Positions 34,789-43,014 of a stretch of DNA of 64,000 nt are shown piece after piece (position 1 is the stretch's first letter; every line of letters starts with the position of its first letter). Under the pieces are notes generated by a model. That model did not search any database. It worked only from the letters and a program-made list of their open reading frames with translations, and was not told the origin of the DNA. This DNA comes from PALG01 sp964495885 (GTDB lineage: Bacteria; Bacteroidota; Bacteroidia; Flavobacteriales; Flavobacteriaceae): the NCBI GenBank assembly GCA_964495885.1, contig CAZBWO010000004.1, forward strand, positions 1 through 64,000, written 5' to 3'. The position numbers and the translations under genes were made by a program.

Positions 34789-34796
34789 TATCTTTG
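34789..34796 (+). promoter_or_regulatory. -7 element TATCTTTG of dxs
   Basis: Exact match to TAnnTTTG, five bases before the GTG start at 34802. It lies inside the longest reading frame and rules out upstream starts. Confidence 0.65.
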
Positions 34797-34801
34797 CTTT
34801 T

Positions 34802-36574
34802 GTGTCAGCACGTTATCTAGATACTATTGAGAGTCCGTTGGACCTACGAAAGCTTCCGAAGGAAAAACTTCCCCAAATCGCCAAGGAGCTGCGTGAATTC
34901 ATTATTGCCATTGTAGCCACCAAAGCCGGACACCTAGGAGCGAGCTTGGGAGTAGTGGAACTTACTATTGCTTTACATTATGTGTTTAATACCCCAAACG
35001 ATTTGCTTATTTGGGATGTTGGGCATCAAGCCTACGGACATAAAATACTTACCGGCAGACGTTCAAAATTTCATACCAATAGACAATGGGATGGTATAAG
35101 TGGATTTCCAAAAATAGCTGAAAGCAAATATGACTCATTTGGAACCGGGCATAGTAGCACGGCTATTTCTGCTGCTTTGGGAATGGCAATTGCTGCGAAT
35201 TTAGACGGCAACCTTGAGCGGCAACATATTGCAGTAGTTGGGGATGCATCCATCGCTAGCGGAATGGCCTTCGAAGCGTTGAACCATGCAGGGGTGACTT
35301 CGGCGAATTTATTGGTGATCCTTAATGATAATGCCATAGGTATTGACCCCAGTGTGGGAGCCTTGAAGGAATACCTTACCAAAACCACTTTAGAAAATAA
35401 TCCTTCATCTGGCAATCTTTTTGAATCATTAAACTTTAACTATGTTGGACTAGTTGACGGGCATGACCTTCCACAACTGCTCGAAACACTTGAAAGACTT
35501 AAATATATAAAAGGCCCCAAATTATTGCATGTGGTTACCACAAAAGGGAAAGGACTAAAGCAGGCCGAAGAACAACAAGTTACCTATCACGCACCTGGCA
35601 AATTTGATGCAATAACTGGGGAACTGTATCCTAAGGATGATGAGGGACTGCCCCCAAAATTTCAGGATGTGTTTGGTAAAACCTTAGTGGAATTAGCAAC
35701 AAATAACCAAAATATCATTGGTATTACACCCGCTATGCCCACTGGAAGCTCCTTAAAGTTTATGATGGATGCTTTTCCAGACAGGGCTTTTGATGTAGGT
35801 ATTGCAGAGCAACATGCGGTTACGTTTTCTGCAGGGCTCGCTACCCAAGGGAAAACCGTGTATTGCAATATATACTCTACCTTTTTGCAACGTGCGTACG
35901 ATCAAATCATTCATGATGTATGCCTTCAAAACCTGCCAATAATTTTTTGTCTGGATAGAGCAGGAATCGTTGGAGAGGATGGAGCCACACACCACGGAAT
36001 CTTCGATATTGCTTATTTACGGTGTATTCCTAATTTGGTTGTGATGGCTCCAAAAGATGTCATTGAGCTTCGGAATATACTATATACAGCACAACTAGGG
36101 CTTTCACATCCCATAGCCATCCGCTACCCAAGAGGAAGGGGCTTTATTTTGGATTGGGAACAACCTTTTACTGAAATTCTTATCGGAAAAGGACAACAAC
36201 TAAAAGAGGGAGGTTCCATTGCAGTTTTATCTTTAGGTACGATGGCGCATGAAGTTCAAGAAGCGATTGACAATCTTCCCGAAACTAATAGAGTAGCCCA
36301 TTATGACCTTCGGTTTGTGAAACCTTTGGACGAAGCCTTATTACATGAAATATTTCAAAAATTTGATATACTGATTACCGTTGAGGACGGAGTTCAGTTG
36401 GGCGGATTTGGAAGTGCCATTGCTGAATTCGCTTCAGCAAACAACTATAAAAACACCTTGAAGATTTTGGGTATTCCAGATAAGTTTCCGCAGCAGGGAA
36501 CTATTGAAGAACTGAAGGATTGGGCTGGAATTTCTTCCGAAAAAATCAAAAGCACCCTCAAAGGATATCTCTAA
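34802..36574 (+). CDS. dxs: 1-deoxy-D-xylulose-5-phosphate synthase
   Basis: Protein of 590 residues, the first enzyme of the MEP isoprenoid pathway (pyruvate plus glyceraldehyde 3-phosphate). ThDP and Mg sites are seen as GHLGASLGVVELT (about 40), GHQAYGHKILTGR (about 73) and GDASIASGMAFEALN with NDNAIGIDP; the usual GDG is GDA, which seems normal for this group. The transketolase half has VGIAEQHAVTFSAG with the catalytic Glu. The GTG at 34802 is the first start after the -7 element and gives the usual family N-terminus. The frame remains open upstream for 83 codons across the tadA promoter, which is not coding. The 3' end overlaps dgt by four bases. Confidence 0.94.
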   Translation: MSARYLDTIESPLDLRKLPKEKLPQIAKELREFIIAIVATKAGHLGASLGVVELTIALHYVFNTPNDLLIWDVGHQAYGHKILTGRRSKFHTNRQWDGISGFPKIAESKYDSFGTGHSSTAISAALGMAIAANLDGNLERQHIAVVGDASIASGMAFEALNHAGVTSANLLVILNDNAIGIDPSVGALKEYLTKTTLENNPSSGNLFESLNFNYVGLVDGHDLPQLLETLERLKYIKGPKLLHVVTTKGKGLKQAEEQQVTYHAPGKFDAITGELYPKDDEGLPPKFQDVFGKTLVELATNNQNIIGITPAMPTGSSLKFMMDAFPDRAFDVGIAEQHAVTFSAGLATQGKTVYCNIYSTFLQRAYDQIIHDVCLQNLPIIFCLDRAGIVGEDGATHHGIFDIAYLRCIPNLVVMAPKDVIELRNILYTAQLGLSHPIAIRYPRGRGFILDWEQPFTEILIGKGQQLKEGGSIAVLSLGTMAHEVQEAIDNLPETNRVAHYDLRFVKPLDEALLHEIFQKFDILITVEDGVQLGGFGSAIAEFASANNYKNTLKILGIPDKFPQQGTIEELKDWAGISSEKIKSTLKGYL

Positions 36575-37902
36575 AACTCCCCACTTATTTTTTGGTATTG
36601 CAATAAGGCATTCCCATCTGTCAACCTGGAAATATAGTTGCAAATTTCCAACAGGAATTCGTAGGTCGTTGCCTCTTCATGCATGGTAAGTCCGCTATTC
36701 TGTATCACCAATCTATCAAAATGCCGTTCCTTTTGATCCCTTTGGCGCTCAAAAGCGTGGGTATAGGTGTTTAATAAAGTAGAAAGCACATTATAGCCTG
36801 CAATTTCCTTTTCAACTACTTCCTTGCTACGATACACCTTTTCAATACTAATTTTTAAAATATCGGCTATTTGAGCCTTAAATGTACTGTGGTCTAGTAG
36901 GGCTTCGGAAAAATCCCCCTTTAAAATAGCATCTTCGTTTTTGATAAAAATAGCGACCGCCTCTTCTATAAGCACTGCAATGGCTAAGGACCGCAGATAG
37001 GCAATCCTATCGGCGGTATGGGTAAGTTGATGAAACTTTTCTTTCTGAAGGGTGTCCTTTACCAACTTTACTAAATACTCCAAAGCAAACTCTTCTTGAA
37101 TCAAGCCCAGATTAATTCCGTCCTCAAAATCAATAAGGGAATAACAAATATCATCTGCCGCTTCCACAAGAAAGGTAAGTGGGTGTCTTGCATACCTGTT
37201 TTCGCCAACAGCCAATAACCCTAACTCTTCTGCTACCTCTTCAAAAAATGGAACTTCACTTTGAAATACCCCATATTTTTTATCGGCAATATGAGTTGTT
37301 GGCTTTTTGGGAAGTGATTGTTTGGGGTATTTCATAAAAGCACCCAGTGTTGCATAGGAAAGCCGTAAACCACCGGAAACACCATTTTTTGTCTCTGTTA
37401 GGATTTTAAATCCGTTGGCATTCCCTTCAAAATCTACCAAGTCTTGGTATTCTTTTTTGGAAAGTATATTTTGAAACCGCTTTCCTTCCCCATTCAGGAA
37501 ATAATCGCCAATGGCTTTTTCGCCACTGTGGCCAAAAGGCGGATTACCAATATCGTGTGCCAATGCTGCAGCAGCCACAATGGCTCCAAAATCATGCGGT
37601 TGATGCCCATGGGTTTTCTGAAGCTGGGGATGTTTTTTCAAAATAGCCTGCCCAACGGCACGCCCAAGGGATCTTCCCACTACCGAAACCTCTAAACTAT
37701 GGGTTAAACGGGTATGTACAAAGGAAGTTTTGGAAAGAGGAATTACCTGTGTTTTATCTTGAAGGCTTCTAAATGCCGAAGAGAAAATAACCCGGTCATA
37801 ATCTACTTCAAATCCCAATCGAAGCTCATCCTGCTCTATACGTAATCTTTTAAAAGTATCTCCTTGCCGTTTAAGGGATAACAATTGTTCCCATTGCATC
37901 AT
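36571..37902 (-). CDS. dgt: dGTP triphosphohydrolase
   Basis: Protein of 443 residues of the HD superfamily, which cleaves dGTP to deoxyguanosine and triphosphate. Metal-binding residues are seen in TRLTHSLEVS (about 65) and LAHDIGNPPFGHSGEKA (about 115). The N-terminus with RSLQDKTQV (about 45) is typical of the family. It is convergent with dxs, whose last four bases it shares. An unusual start pair (ATG-ATG) makes the first residue uncertain by one. Confidence 0.93.
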   Translation of the reverse strand: MMQWEQLLSLKRQGDTFKRLRIEQDELRLGFEVDYDRVIFSSAFRSLQDKTQVIPLSKTSFVHTRLTHSLEVSVVGRSLGRAVGQAILKKHPQLQKTHGHQPHDFGAIVAAAALAHDIGNPPFGHSGEKAIGDYFLNGEGKRFQNILSKKEYQDLVDFEGNANGFKILTETKNGVSGGLRLSYATLGAFMKYPKQSLPKKPTTHIADKKYGVFQSEVPFFEEVAEELGLLAVGENRYARHPLTFLVEAADDICYSLIDFEDGINLGLIQEEFALEYLVKLVKDTLQKEKFHQLTHTADRIAYLRSLAIAVLIEEAVAIFIKNEDAILKGDFSEALLDHSTFKAQIADILKISIEKVYRSKEVVEKEIAGYNVLSTLLNTYTHAFERQRDQKERHFDRLVIQNSGLTMHEEATTYEFLLEICNYISRLTDGNALLQYQKISGEF

Positions 37903-37974
37903 AGTGCTGTAAATTTCTACCGCAAGATACTATTTTCAATGTATCAATACGTGGCAAAAAATAGGTTTTTATGG

Positions 37975-38043
37975 TTAACATTAACATAACCTTTGGTTGA
38001 TTTAAACATAATTCCCACTTAACACCTGCTTTACATTGCCAAC
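37975..38043 (+). promoter_or_regulatory. PHO-box-like repeats before the TonB receptor gene
   Basis: TTAAC (37975-37979) and ATAAC (37986-37990) repeat 11 bp apart, with a third TTAAC between them. A second pair, TTAAC (38019-38023) and TTTAC (38030-38034), is also 11 bp apart and lies 11 bp before the -7-like element. Confidence 0.45.
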
Positions 38044-38044
38044 G

Positions 38045-38052
38045 CATCTTTG
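38045..38052 (+). promoter_or_regulatory. -7-like element CATCTTTG of the TonB receptor operon
   Basis: One mismatch to TAnnTTTG, 21 bases before the ATG at 38074. Confidence 0.5.
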
Positions 38053-38073
38053 CCCCGAGAAATGTAACAAGCA

Positions 38074-40953
38074 ATGAAAAAATTCTTTACCCTCATATTT
38101 TTAAGTTTTACCGCCCTTACCTTTTCCCAAGGAACTGGTACAATTGTAGGACAGCTTACAGATACTGACTTTAACAATGAGCCTCTGGCTTTTGCCAATG
38201 CCTTCATCAAAGGTTCTACTATGGGAACCACTTCTGATATTGATGGTTTGTACGAAATTAAGAACGTACCTGTTGGAACCTACACCGTTGTATTCAGTTT
38301 TGTAGGTTATGAGACTGTTGAAATTCCAAACGTAGTGGTAGAAAACAATAAAGTAACCACTATTAATGTACCTATGGGTGCTAGTGCTGCTGCTTTGGAC
38401 GAAGTAGTAATTAAAACTACCGTAAGTAGGAAAAGTGAGGTAGCGCTTTTGTTGGAACAAAAGAAAGCAACAACCATTATACAGAGCATCGGTGCAGAAG
38501 AACTTTCCAGAAAGGGAGTTGATGATGCCGCCGCTGCAGTAGCCCAAATTTCTGGGGTTTCACAACAACAAGGAAGTAGTGACGTGTTTGTAAGAGGTTT
38601 GGGTGACCGATACCAAAACACCACCATGAACAATTTGTCATTGCCTTCCAATGACGTAAACAAAAAGAACATCAACCTTGACTTATTTCCTTCAGAAATT
38701 ATTGAAAATGTAGGTGTAAGTAAAGCCTACAACAGTTATTTCTACGGTGATTTCAGTGCAGGGAACGTAAACATCAATTCTAAGGAATATACAGGCCCTG
38801 GCTACTTTGCGGTTTCTGTGAATTCTGGATTCAATTCAAATGCTATTGGAGAGGATTTTGTAAGAAGTGAAGGCCCTAGCTACTTCGGATTTTACAACAG
38901 ATACGACAACAATCCTTTTGCGATTGTACTATCACATGGAGTTGATCCCCAAGATGCGGGAAGCCCCATCAACTTCAACGGAAGTATTGAAGGTGGGTAT
39001 TCCTTCAATATTGATGACAACCAACGCTTGAGCTTCTTTGGAACTGCCGTTTTTGATAACGGATATCAATTCCTTCAAGGACCTGCCGTTGACTTTACGA
39101 ACGACGTAAAACTTAGATTCCCTAACGTAGATGAGTATAGCTACAATACTAATACCTCTGCCCTTGGATCTATTATCTACAACCATAAGTCTGGACATAA
39201 ATTAAAGTATACCTCTTTATTTTCCAATACAACCAAAGATGGTGTTGGTTATTACGGAATTGGAGGTCAAGGTTTCAATCGTGATGGTTTCAGTGGAAAT
39301 GGCGATGGTGGATTCTATGTGATGAATGTTCAGTTCAACCAAGACATGATTTTTGTGAATCAATTGAATGGTACCCACAAATTTGAAGATGACAAGTGGC
39401 TTGTAGATTGGGGAATTGGTTTCAACAAAGTGTTCTCTGATGAACCCGATAGAAAAAGAATCTCTTTGGAAGACTTTCAGTTTTTCTTGGATGATGATCC
39501 TAACACCAATGCGATTTTCTACGACAACATCGCGTTTGACAATCAGCGCTATTTTCAAAGCATCGAAGATGACGAGCTAAACAGCTACATGAACCTAAAC
39601 TATAAGGTTTCCGAAGCCATCAATATTACCTTAGGATACAACGGAAGAACAAAAGAACGTCGCTTCAATAACTGGCGCTACGGATATGAAATCTTAGACA
39701 AAAATGCCAATCCTGTTACGAATCCTTTCAGACTGGATGACTTCTTTAATGTAAACAACATTGATATCCCTGACGGCTCTGGACTTTGGAACCTGAGAGT
39801 GGCCAGACAACCACTAGGAATAGACAGTTATTTAAGTCTTGAAAACCGTCCGCAGTTATATGAAAACACCTATACCGGTAATTTAGATATTCACGCAGGA
39901 TTCTTAACCGCAGATATTGAAGTTGGTAAATTCCTATTCGTACCTGGCATTAGGATCGAAAACTGGAGACAATCTATTGTTTATGATGTAATCAACCCAG
40001 TACCTACAGATTCTGGTTTCCGTGAAGTACAGGACAACTTATTCTTCCCAAGCTTAAGTATAAAATATGCCCTTAACGAAGACATGAACCTTCGTGCTGC
40101 GGGAAGTCAGACTGCCTCCTATCCAGAATTCAAGGAAGTTGCCAACTTTGTGTACGAATCTGTAACACAACGTGTGGGTGGTAACCCAGATTTGTTGGGT
40201 AAAATAGACGGAACTGGCCCTAGTTATTCTGAAATCCTAAACTTAGATCTAAAATACGAATGGTTCCCAAGCTCTGGAGAACTTATTTCCGTAGGCGCAT
40301 TCTATAAAACTATCAAAGATCCTGTAAACAGGGTAGTTGCTACTGATGCCACCGGTAACCAGCGTTTCTTCAGAACAGGGGAAGAAGCCCAAGTATATGG
40401 TGCAGAGTTGGAAGTTCGTAAGAACATCTTTATGGACGCAGATAACAACGCTTTATTTTCGGTGGGTGGAAATTTTGCATACACCAGTACAGAGCAAGAT
40501 CTTAAAACAATTTCTACTGCAGATGGCTTCACCTTTGGAACTTCCTTTGGAGACCGAACTACCTCTGAATTACAGGGAGCTTCAGAATTCATTGCCAATG
40601 CAGATGTAAACTACACCCCAACTTTTGGGAATTACAAACCACAAGCTACGGCTACCTTCTCCTACTTTTCAGATAGAATCTATGCATTGGGAAGTGGGGA
40701 TTTAGGAAACTTGGTAGAAAAAGCCGTGCCTACCTTAAACTTTATTTGGAGAAACGCTTTTGGGGAGCATTTTGAAGCAAACCTAAGTGTCAAAAATATC
40801 CTTAACCCAGCAGTAACCCTTGTTCGGGAAAATACAGGTGCCGATGGCAGTGTATTATTGGATCCTTTCGGATTGGTGAACAATGGGGATGTAACCATCC
40901 GGGAATTCAAAAGAGGAATTAACGTAGGACTAACCCTTAAATATAAACTATAA
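38074..40953 (+). CDS. TonB-dependent receptor with carboxypeptidase-like N-terminal domain
   Basis: Outer-membrane receptor of 959 residues. A signal peptide (about 1-18, ending FSQ) is followed by a carboxypeptidase-regulatory-like beta domain (about 22-105), a plug domain (about 108-235, with SDVFVRGLGDRYQNT) and a 22-strand barrel ending GLTLKYKL. It takes up a substrate too large or scarce for porins, powered by TonB/ExbB/ExbD. The next gene encodes a surface lipoprotein, but it is not SusD-like. Position next to an OprO/OprP-type porin and a PiT transporter suggests a phosphorus-containing substrate; that is inference. Confidence 0.92.
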   Translation: MKKFFTLIFLSFTALTFSQGTGTIVGQLTDTDFNNEPLAFANAFIKGSTMGTTSDIDGLYEIKNVPVGTYTVVFSFVGYETVEIPNVVVENNKVTTINVPMGASAAALDEVVIKTTVSRKSEVALLLEQKKATTIIQSIGAEELSRKGVDDAAAAVAQISGVSQQQGSSDVFVRGLGDRYQNTTMNNLSLPSNDVNKKNINLDLFPSEIIENVGVSKAYNSYFYGDFSAGNVNINSKEYTGPGYFAVSVNSGFNSNAIGEDFVRSEGPSYFGFYNRYDNNPFAIVLSHGVDPQDAGSPINFNGSIEGGYSFNIDDNQRLSFFGTAVFDNGYQFLQGPAVDFTNDVKLRFPNVDEYSYNTNTSALGSIIYNHKSGHKLKYTSLFSNTTKDGVGYYGIGGQGFNRDGFSGNGDGGFYVMNVQFNQDMIFVNQLNGTHKFEDDKWLVDWGIGFNKVFSDEPDRKRISLEDFQFFLDDDPNTNAIFYDNIAFDNQRYFQSIEDDELNSYMNLNYKVSEAINITLGYNGRTKERRFNNWRYGYEILDKNANPVTNPFRLDDFFNVNNIDIPDGSGLWNLRVARQPLGIDSYLSLENRPQLYENTYTGNLDIHAGFLTADIEVGKFLFVPGIRIENWRQSIVYDVINPVPTDSGFREVQDNLFFPSLSIKYALNEDMNLRAAGSQTASYPEFKEVANFVYESVTQRVGGNPDLLGKIDGTGPSYSEILNLDLKYEWFPSSGELISVGAFYKTIKDPVNRVVATDATGNQRFFRTGEEAQVYGAELEVRKNIFMDADNNALFSVGGNFAYTSTEQDLKTISTADGFTFGTSFGDRTTSELQGASEFIANADVNYTPTFGNYKPQATATFSYFSDRIYALGSGDLGNLVEKAVPTLNFIWRNAFGEHFEANLSVKNILNPAVTLVRENTGADGSVLLDPFGLVNNGDVTIREFKRGINVGLTLKYKL

Positions 40954-40982
40954 AAAACGAATTACTTACTTTAAATTTAAAA

Positions 40983-42191
40983 ATGATGAAAACCAAATTT
41001 TTCTTATTCATAGGCGTTTTTGCCTTTCTCTTCGCTTCTTGCGAAAGTGATGACACCGCAGATATCATTATCCAAGACAATAGCGTGGATAACAGTGTGG
41101 TTAACAACAACAGTGGTGGAACTAGTGGAGACGACACCATTAACTTGAGTGGTGTTTACAGCTCAGACCTAACTTTGGAAGCAGGTAAAACCTATGTAAT
41201 TACAGGACCTGTTTTAATGCAACCTGGCACGAAACTTACCATTCCTGCTGGAATGACTATTTATGCAGAGCCTGTAGGAGTTAATGCGTATATCGCTATC
41301 CAACAAGGTGCACAAATTATCGCCAACGGAAACGCAAGTGAACCTATCATCTTTACCTCTAATGCTGCAAATCCAGGTTCTGGTGACTGGGGTGGTTTGG
41401 TCATCTGCGGAAGAGCACCAATTAACTCAACTGCCGCTGGATCTGATGATACTTCCACTACTGAGGTAGGTGGTCTTTCCTACGGTGGAAATGATCCAAC
41501 AGACAACTCTGGTTCCCTTCAATATGTTCGTGTAGAGTATGCTGGTGGAGCAATTGATGGAAACACTGAATTGAACGGAGTATCTTTATATGCAGTTGGT
41601 AACGAAACCATGATTGACTACGTACAGGTATTTATTGGGTCTGATGATGGTTTTGAATTCTTTGGAGGAACCGTAAACGCTAGTCACCTTTCCGTAGTAG
41701 GTTCCGAAGATGATTCAATTGATTGGACTGAAGGATTTACCGGTACACTTACAGATATTTATGTAATGCACTTGTCTAGCCACGATAAAGCTTTTGAATG
41801 TGATGGCTACAATACAGACTTCTCTAACGAAGGTGGTTATTTCTCCGCTCCAAATGTAACGAATGTTACTATTGTTGGAGATGTTGCCACTGCAGCCGAC
41901 AGTGAAGCAATTAGACTACGTGCTGGAACACAAGGAATCTTTACAAATGTATTGATCTCTGATTACGATGAAGCTTTTGATCTAGATGGTGATAACGGTG
42001 ACAACCCAACCGGACAAGGTGTGTTGGATGATCTTTTACAAGCTATTGATGTAACTTTCAATAACGTAACTACCAAAGTAAAGAACGATACCGGTTATAC
42101 TTTTGATGAAAGTGATTTCCTTTCTGGAGATGGAAACGGTACCGGAACAGATTATGCCACTTGGGGTGCTGGATGGACTCGTTCTAACTAA
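40983..42191 (+). CDS. Beta-helix lipoprotein partner of the TonB receptor
   Basis: Protein of 402 residues. The lipobox FLFASC gives Cys20 as lipidation site, followed by an Asp/Asn/Ser-rich spacer. The remainder is built of short beta repeats (for example IPAGMTIYAEP, QYVRVEYAGGAIDGN, YVQVFIGSDDGFEFFGG), which indicate a right-handed parallel beta-helix. Many Asp/Asn-Gly turns could bind calcium. It starts 29 bases after the receptor gene, so the two are one operon. It probably captures ligand at the cell surface and hands it to the receptor, in the way SusD does for SusC. Confidence 0.8.
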   Translation: MMKTKFFLFIGVFAFLFASCESDDTADIIIQDNSVDNSVVNNNSGGTSGDDTINLSGVYSSDLTLEAGKTYVITGPVLMQPGTKLTIPAGMTIYAEPVGVNAYIAIQQGAQIIANGNASEPIIFTSNAANPGSGDWGGLVICGRAPINSTAAGSDDTSTTEVGGLSYGGNDPTDNSGSLQYVRVEYAGGAIDGNTELNGVSLYAVGNETMIDYVQVFIGSDDGFEFFGGTVNASHLSVVGSEDDSIDWTEGFTGTLTDIYVMHLSSHDKAFECDGYNTDFSNEGGYFSAPNVTNVTIVGDVATAADSEAIRLRAGTQGIFTNVLISDYDEAFDLDGDNGDNPTGQGVLDDLLQAIDVTFNNVTTKVKNDTGYTFDESDFLSGDGNGTGTDYATWGAGWTRSN

Positions 42192-42212
42192 GCCTCAAAA
42201 ATTTTGTTCTAT

Positions 42213-42248
42213 AAAAAAAGAGCCTCGGTATACCGAGGCTCTTTTTTT
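42213..42248. terminator. Bidirectional terminator (receptor operon / YwqK gene)
   Basis: Perfect palindrome of 36 bases: A-run, GAGCCTCGGTA, then its complement and a T-run. It ends the plus-strand receptor operon and the minus-strand MORN-protein gene. Confidence 0.95.
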
Positions 42249-42264
42249 TCTTTAAGTTTTTGTC

Positions 42265-42624
42265 TTAGTACGTAACTACTCGTGTATCAGTTATCTGAAA
42301 AGTAGTTACTTTGGCGATTTTGGAATTAGAGTAATTAACTTCTTTAATTACATCTCCTTGGTAAAACAACCAAGTTCCAACCTTTTCGCCATTTTGGTAG
42401 TTAGCTACCGCAGTTTTATTTCCTGCGGAATCATAACTAATCCATTCACCCTCTAGCTTATTATCCAATGTGTAGAAACCAGTTTGAGCAACCTGTCCAT
42501 TATCATGATACAAAGTAGCTTTTATTAGTTTCCCTTCTCTTTGGTATGTGTCCAGTTTGTTATCCTGAGCCATTGAGACCGTTGTCAAACAAATCACACA
42601 AACCATCATAATTAAGCGTTTCAT
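42265..42624 (-). CDS. MORN-repeat (YwqK-family) exported protein
   Basis: Protein of 119 residues with a signal peptide (about 1-20, ending SMAQ) and three MORN-like repeats: LYHDNGQVAQTGFY, SYDSAGNKTAVANY and LFYQGDVIKEVNYS. The family is often named YwqK antitoxin, but no toxin gene is present and the signal peptide points to the periplasm or outer membrane. It is divergent from the porin gene and shares the PHO-box-like pattern. The ATG at 42624 is chosen because the ten residues before it would precede the signal peptide. Confidence 0.75.
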   Translation of the reverse strand: MKRLIMMVCVICLTTVSMAQDNKLDTYQREGKLIKATLYHDNGQVAQTGFYTLDNKLEGEWISYDSAGNKTAVANYQNGEKVGTWLFYQGDVIKEVNYSNSKIAKVTTFQITDTRVVTY

Positions 42625-42651
42625 ATAATTACATTTAAGGGTTATGTAATT

Positions 42652-42659
42652 CAAAAATA
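42652..42659 (-). promoter_or_regulatory. -7 element TATTTTTG of the YwqK-type gene
   Basis: Exact minus-strand match to TAnnTTTG, 27 bases before the ATG at 42624. Confidence 0.6.
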
Positions 42660-42679
42660 AGAAATCATAACGATAAATA

Positions 42680-42707
42680 CACGTTTACGTAACGTTAAAT
42701 TAACATT
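42680..42707. promoter_or_regulatory. PHO-box-like repeats of the YwqK-type gene
   Basis: On the minus strand TTAAC and TAAAC repeat with an 11-bp period (key bases complementary to 42694 and 42683), 24 bases before the -7 element. On the plus strand GTAAC and TTAAC (C at 42693 and 42704) also repeat at 11 bp, so orientation is ambiguous. Confidence 0.4.
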
Positions 42708-42837
42708 AAAAATGTATTTTATTGATTTTCAGTTATTTCCAATATTTATTTTTTGAATTTTAAGAGTTAACACATTTAATGTTTATTTAATGTAGAATTG
42801 ATATTTAAGCTACAATCAACGCTTTTATTTGTAATGT

Positions 42838-42924
42838 GCTTCGTGCACACACATTGAAATCTTTAAGTTTTTGTCGACTAGATTTTATCTATGTGGGAGC
42901 TGCCCTTTGGGGCAGCTTTTTTTT
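42838..42924 (+). ncRNA. Candidate small RNA ending at an orphan terminator
   Basis: A TTTATTTG element (42824-42831, one mismatch to TAnnTTTG) is followed by a hairpin-forming stretch (TGTGC pairing with GCACA around 42833-42847), about 45 unpaired bases and a strong terminator. No plus-strand gene lies between the upstream bidirectional terminator and this hairpin, so an unannotated transcript of roughly 85-90 nt is the simplest explanation. The ends are estimates. Confidence 0.45.
42898..42924 (+). terminator. Orphan rho-independent terminator upstream of the porin gene
   Basis: AGCTGCCC pairs with GGGCAGCT around a short T/G loop and is followed by eight T. The T-run is only on the plus strand, so it ends a plus-strand transcript begun within the intergenic region. 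Confidence 0.85.
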
Positions 42925-42942
42925 GCTTTCCAAACTCAAAAC

Positions 42943-42987
42943 TTAACAATTACGAAACATTGACATTCAAATGATTTAAGTTCTTTG
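42943..42987 (+). promoter_or_regulatory. PHO-box-like repeats and weak -7 element of the porin gene
   Basis: TTAAC (C at 42947) and GAAAC (C at 42958) lie 11 bp apart; the weak -7 element GTTCTTTG (42980-42987) starts 22 bases after the second. It resembles the arrangement before the PiT gene. Confidence 0.45.
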
Positions 42988-43014
42988 CAGCGACAAAAAC
43001 TTAAACCGATTTTA

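Larger units (their letters stand above)
42625..43014. other. Long divergent intergenic region with regulatory repeats
   Basis: About 390 bases without a protein gene. From left to right it holds the -7 element of the YwqK-type gene, a dense cluster of TAAC/GTTA motifs with 11-bp spacing on both strands (42680-42707), a 9-bp direct repeat ATTTAATGT with an 11-bp period (42774-42793), a possible promoter and small RNA closed by a strong terminator (42824-42924), and the porin promoter with its own 11-bp repeats (42943-42987). Confidence 0.7.

Noticed and set aside
34553..34801. N-terminal extension of dxs
   Set aside because: Lies antisense to tadA and across both promoters; not related to dxs family sequence.
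42213..42248. Perfect 36-bp palindrome as a possible insertion-sequence end or attachment site
   Set aside because: A- and T-runs on both sides and two converging genes show it is a bidirectional terminator.
42265..42624. Toxin-antitoxin system (YwqK label)
   Set aside because: No toxin gene next to it, and a signal peptide is incompatible with a cytoplasmic antitoxin role.
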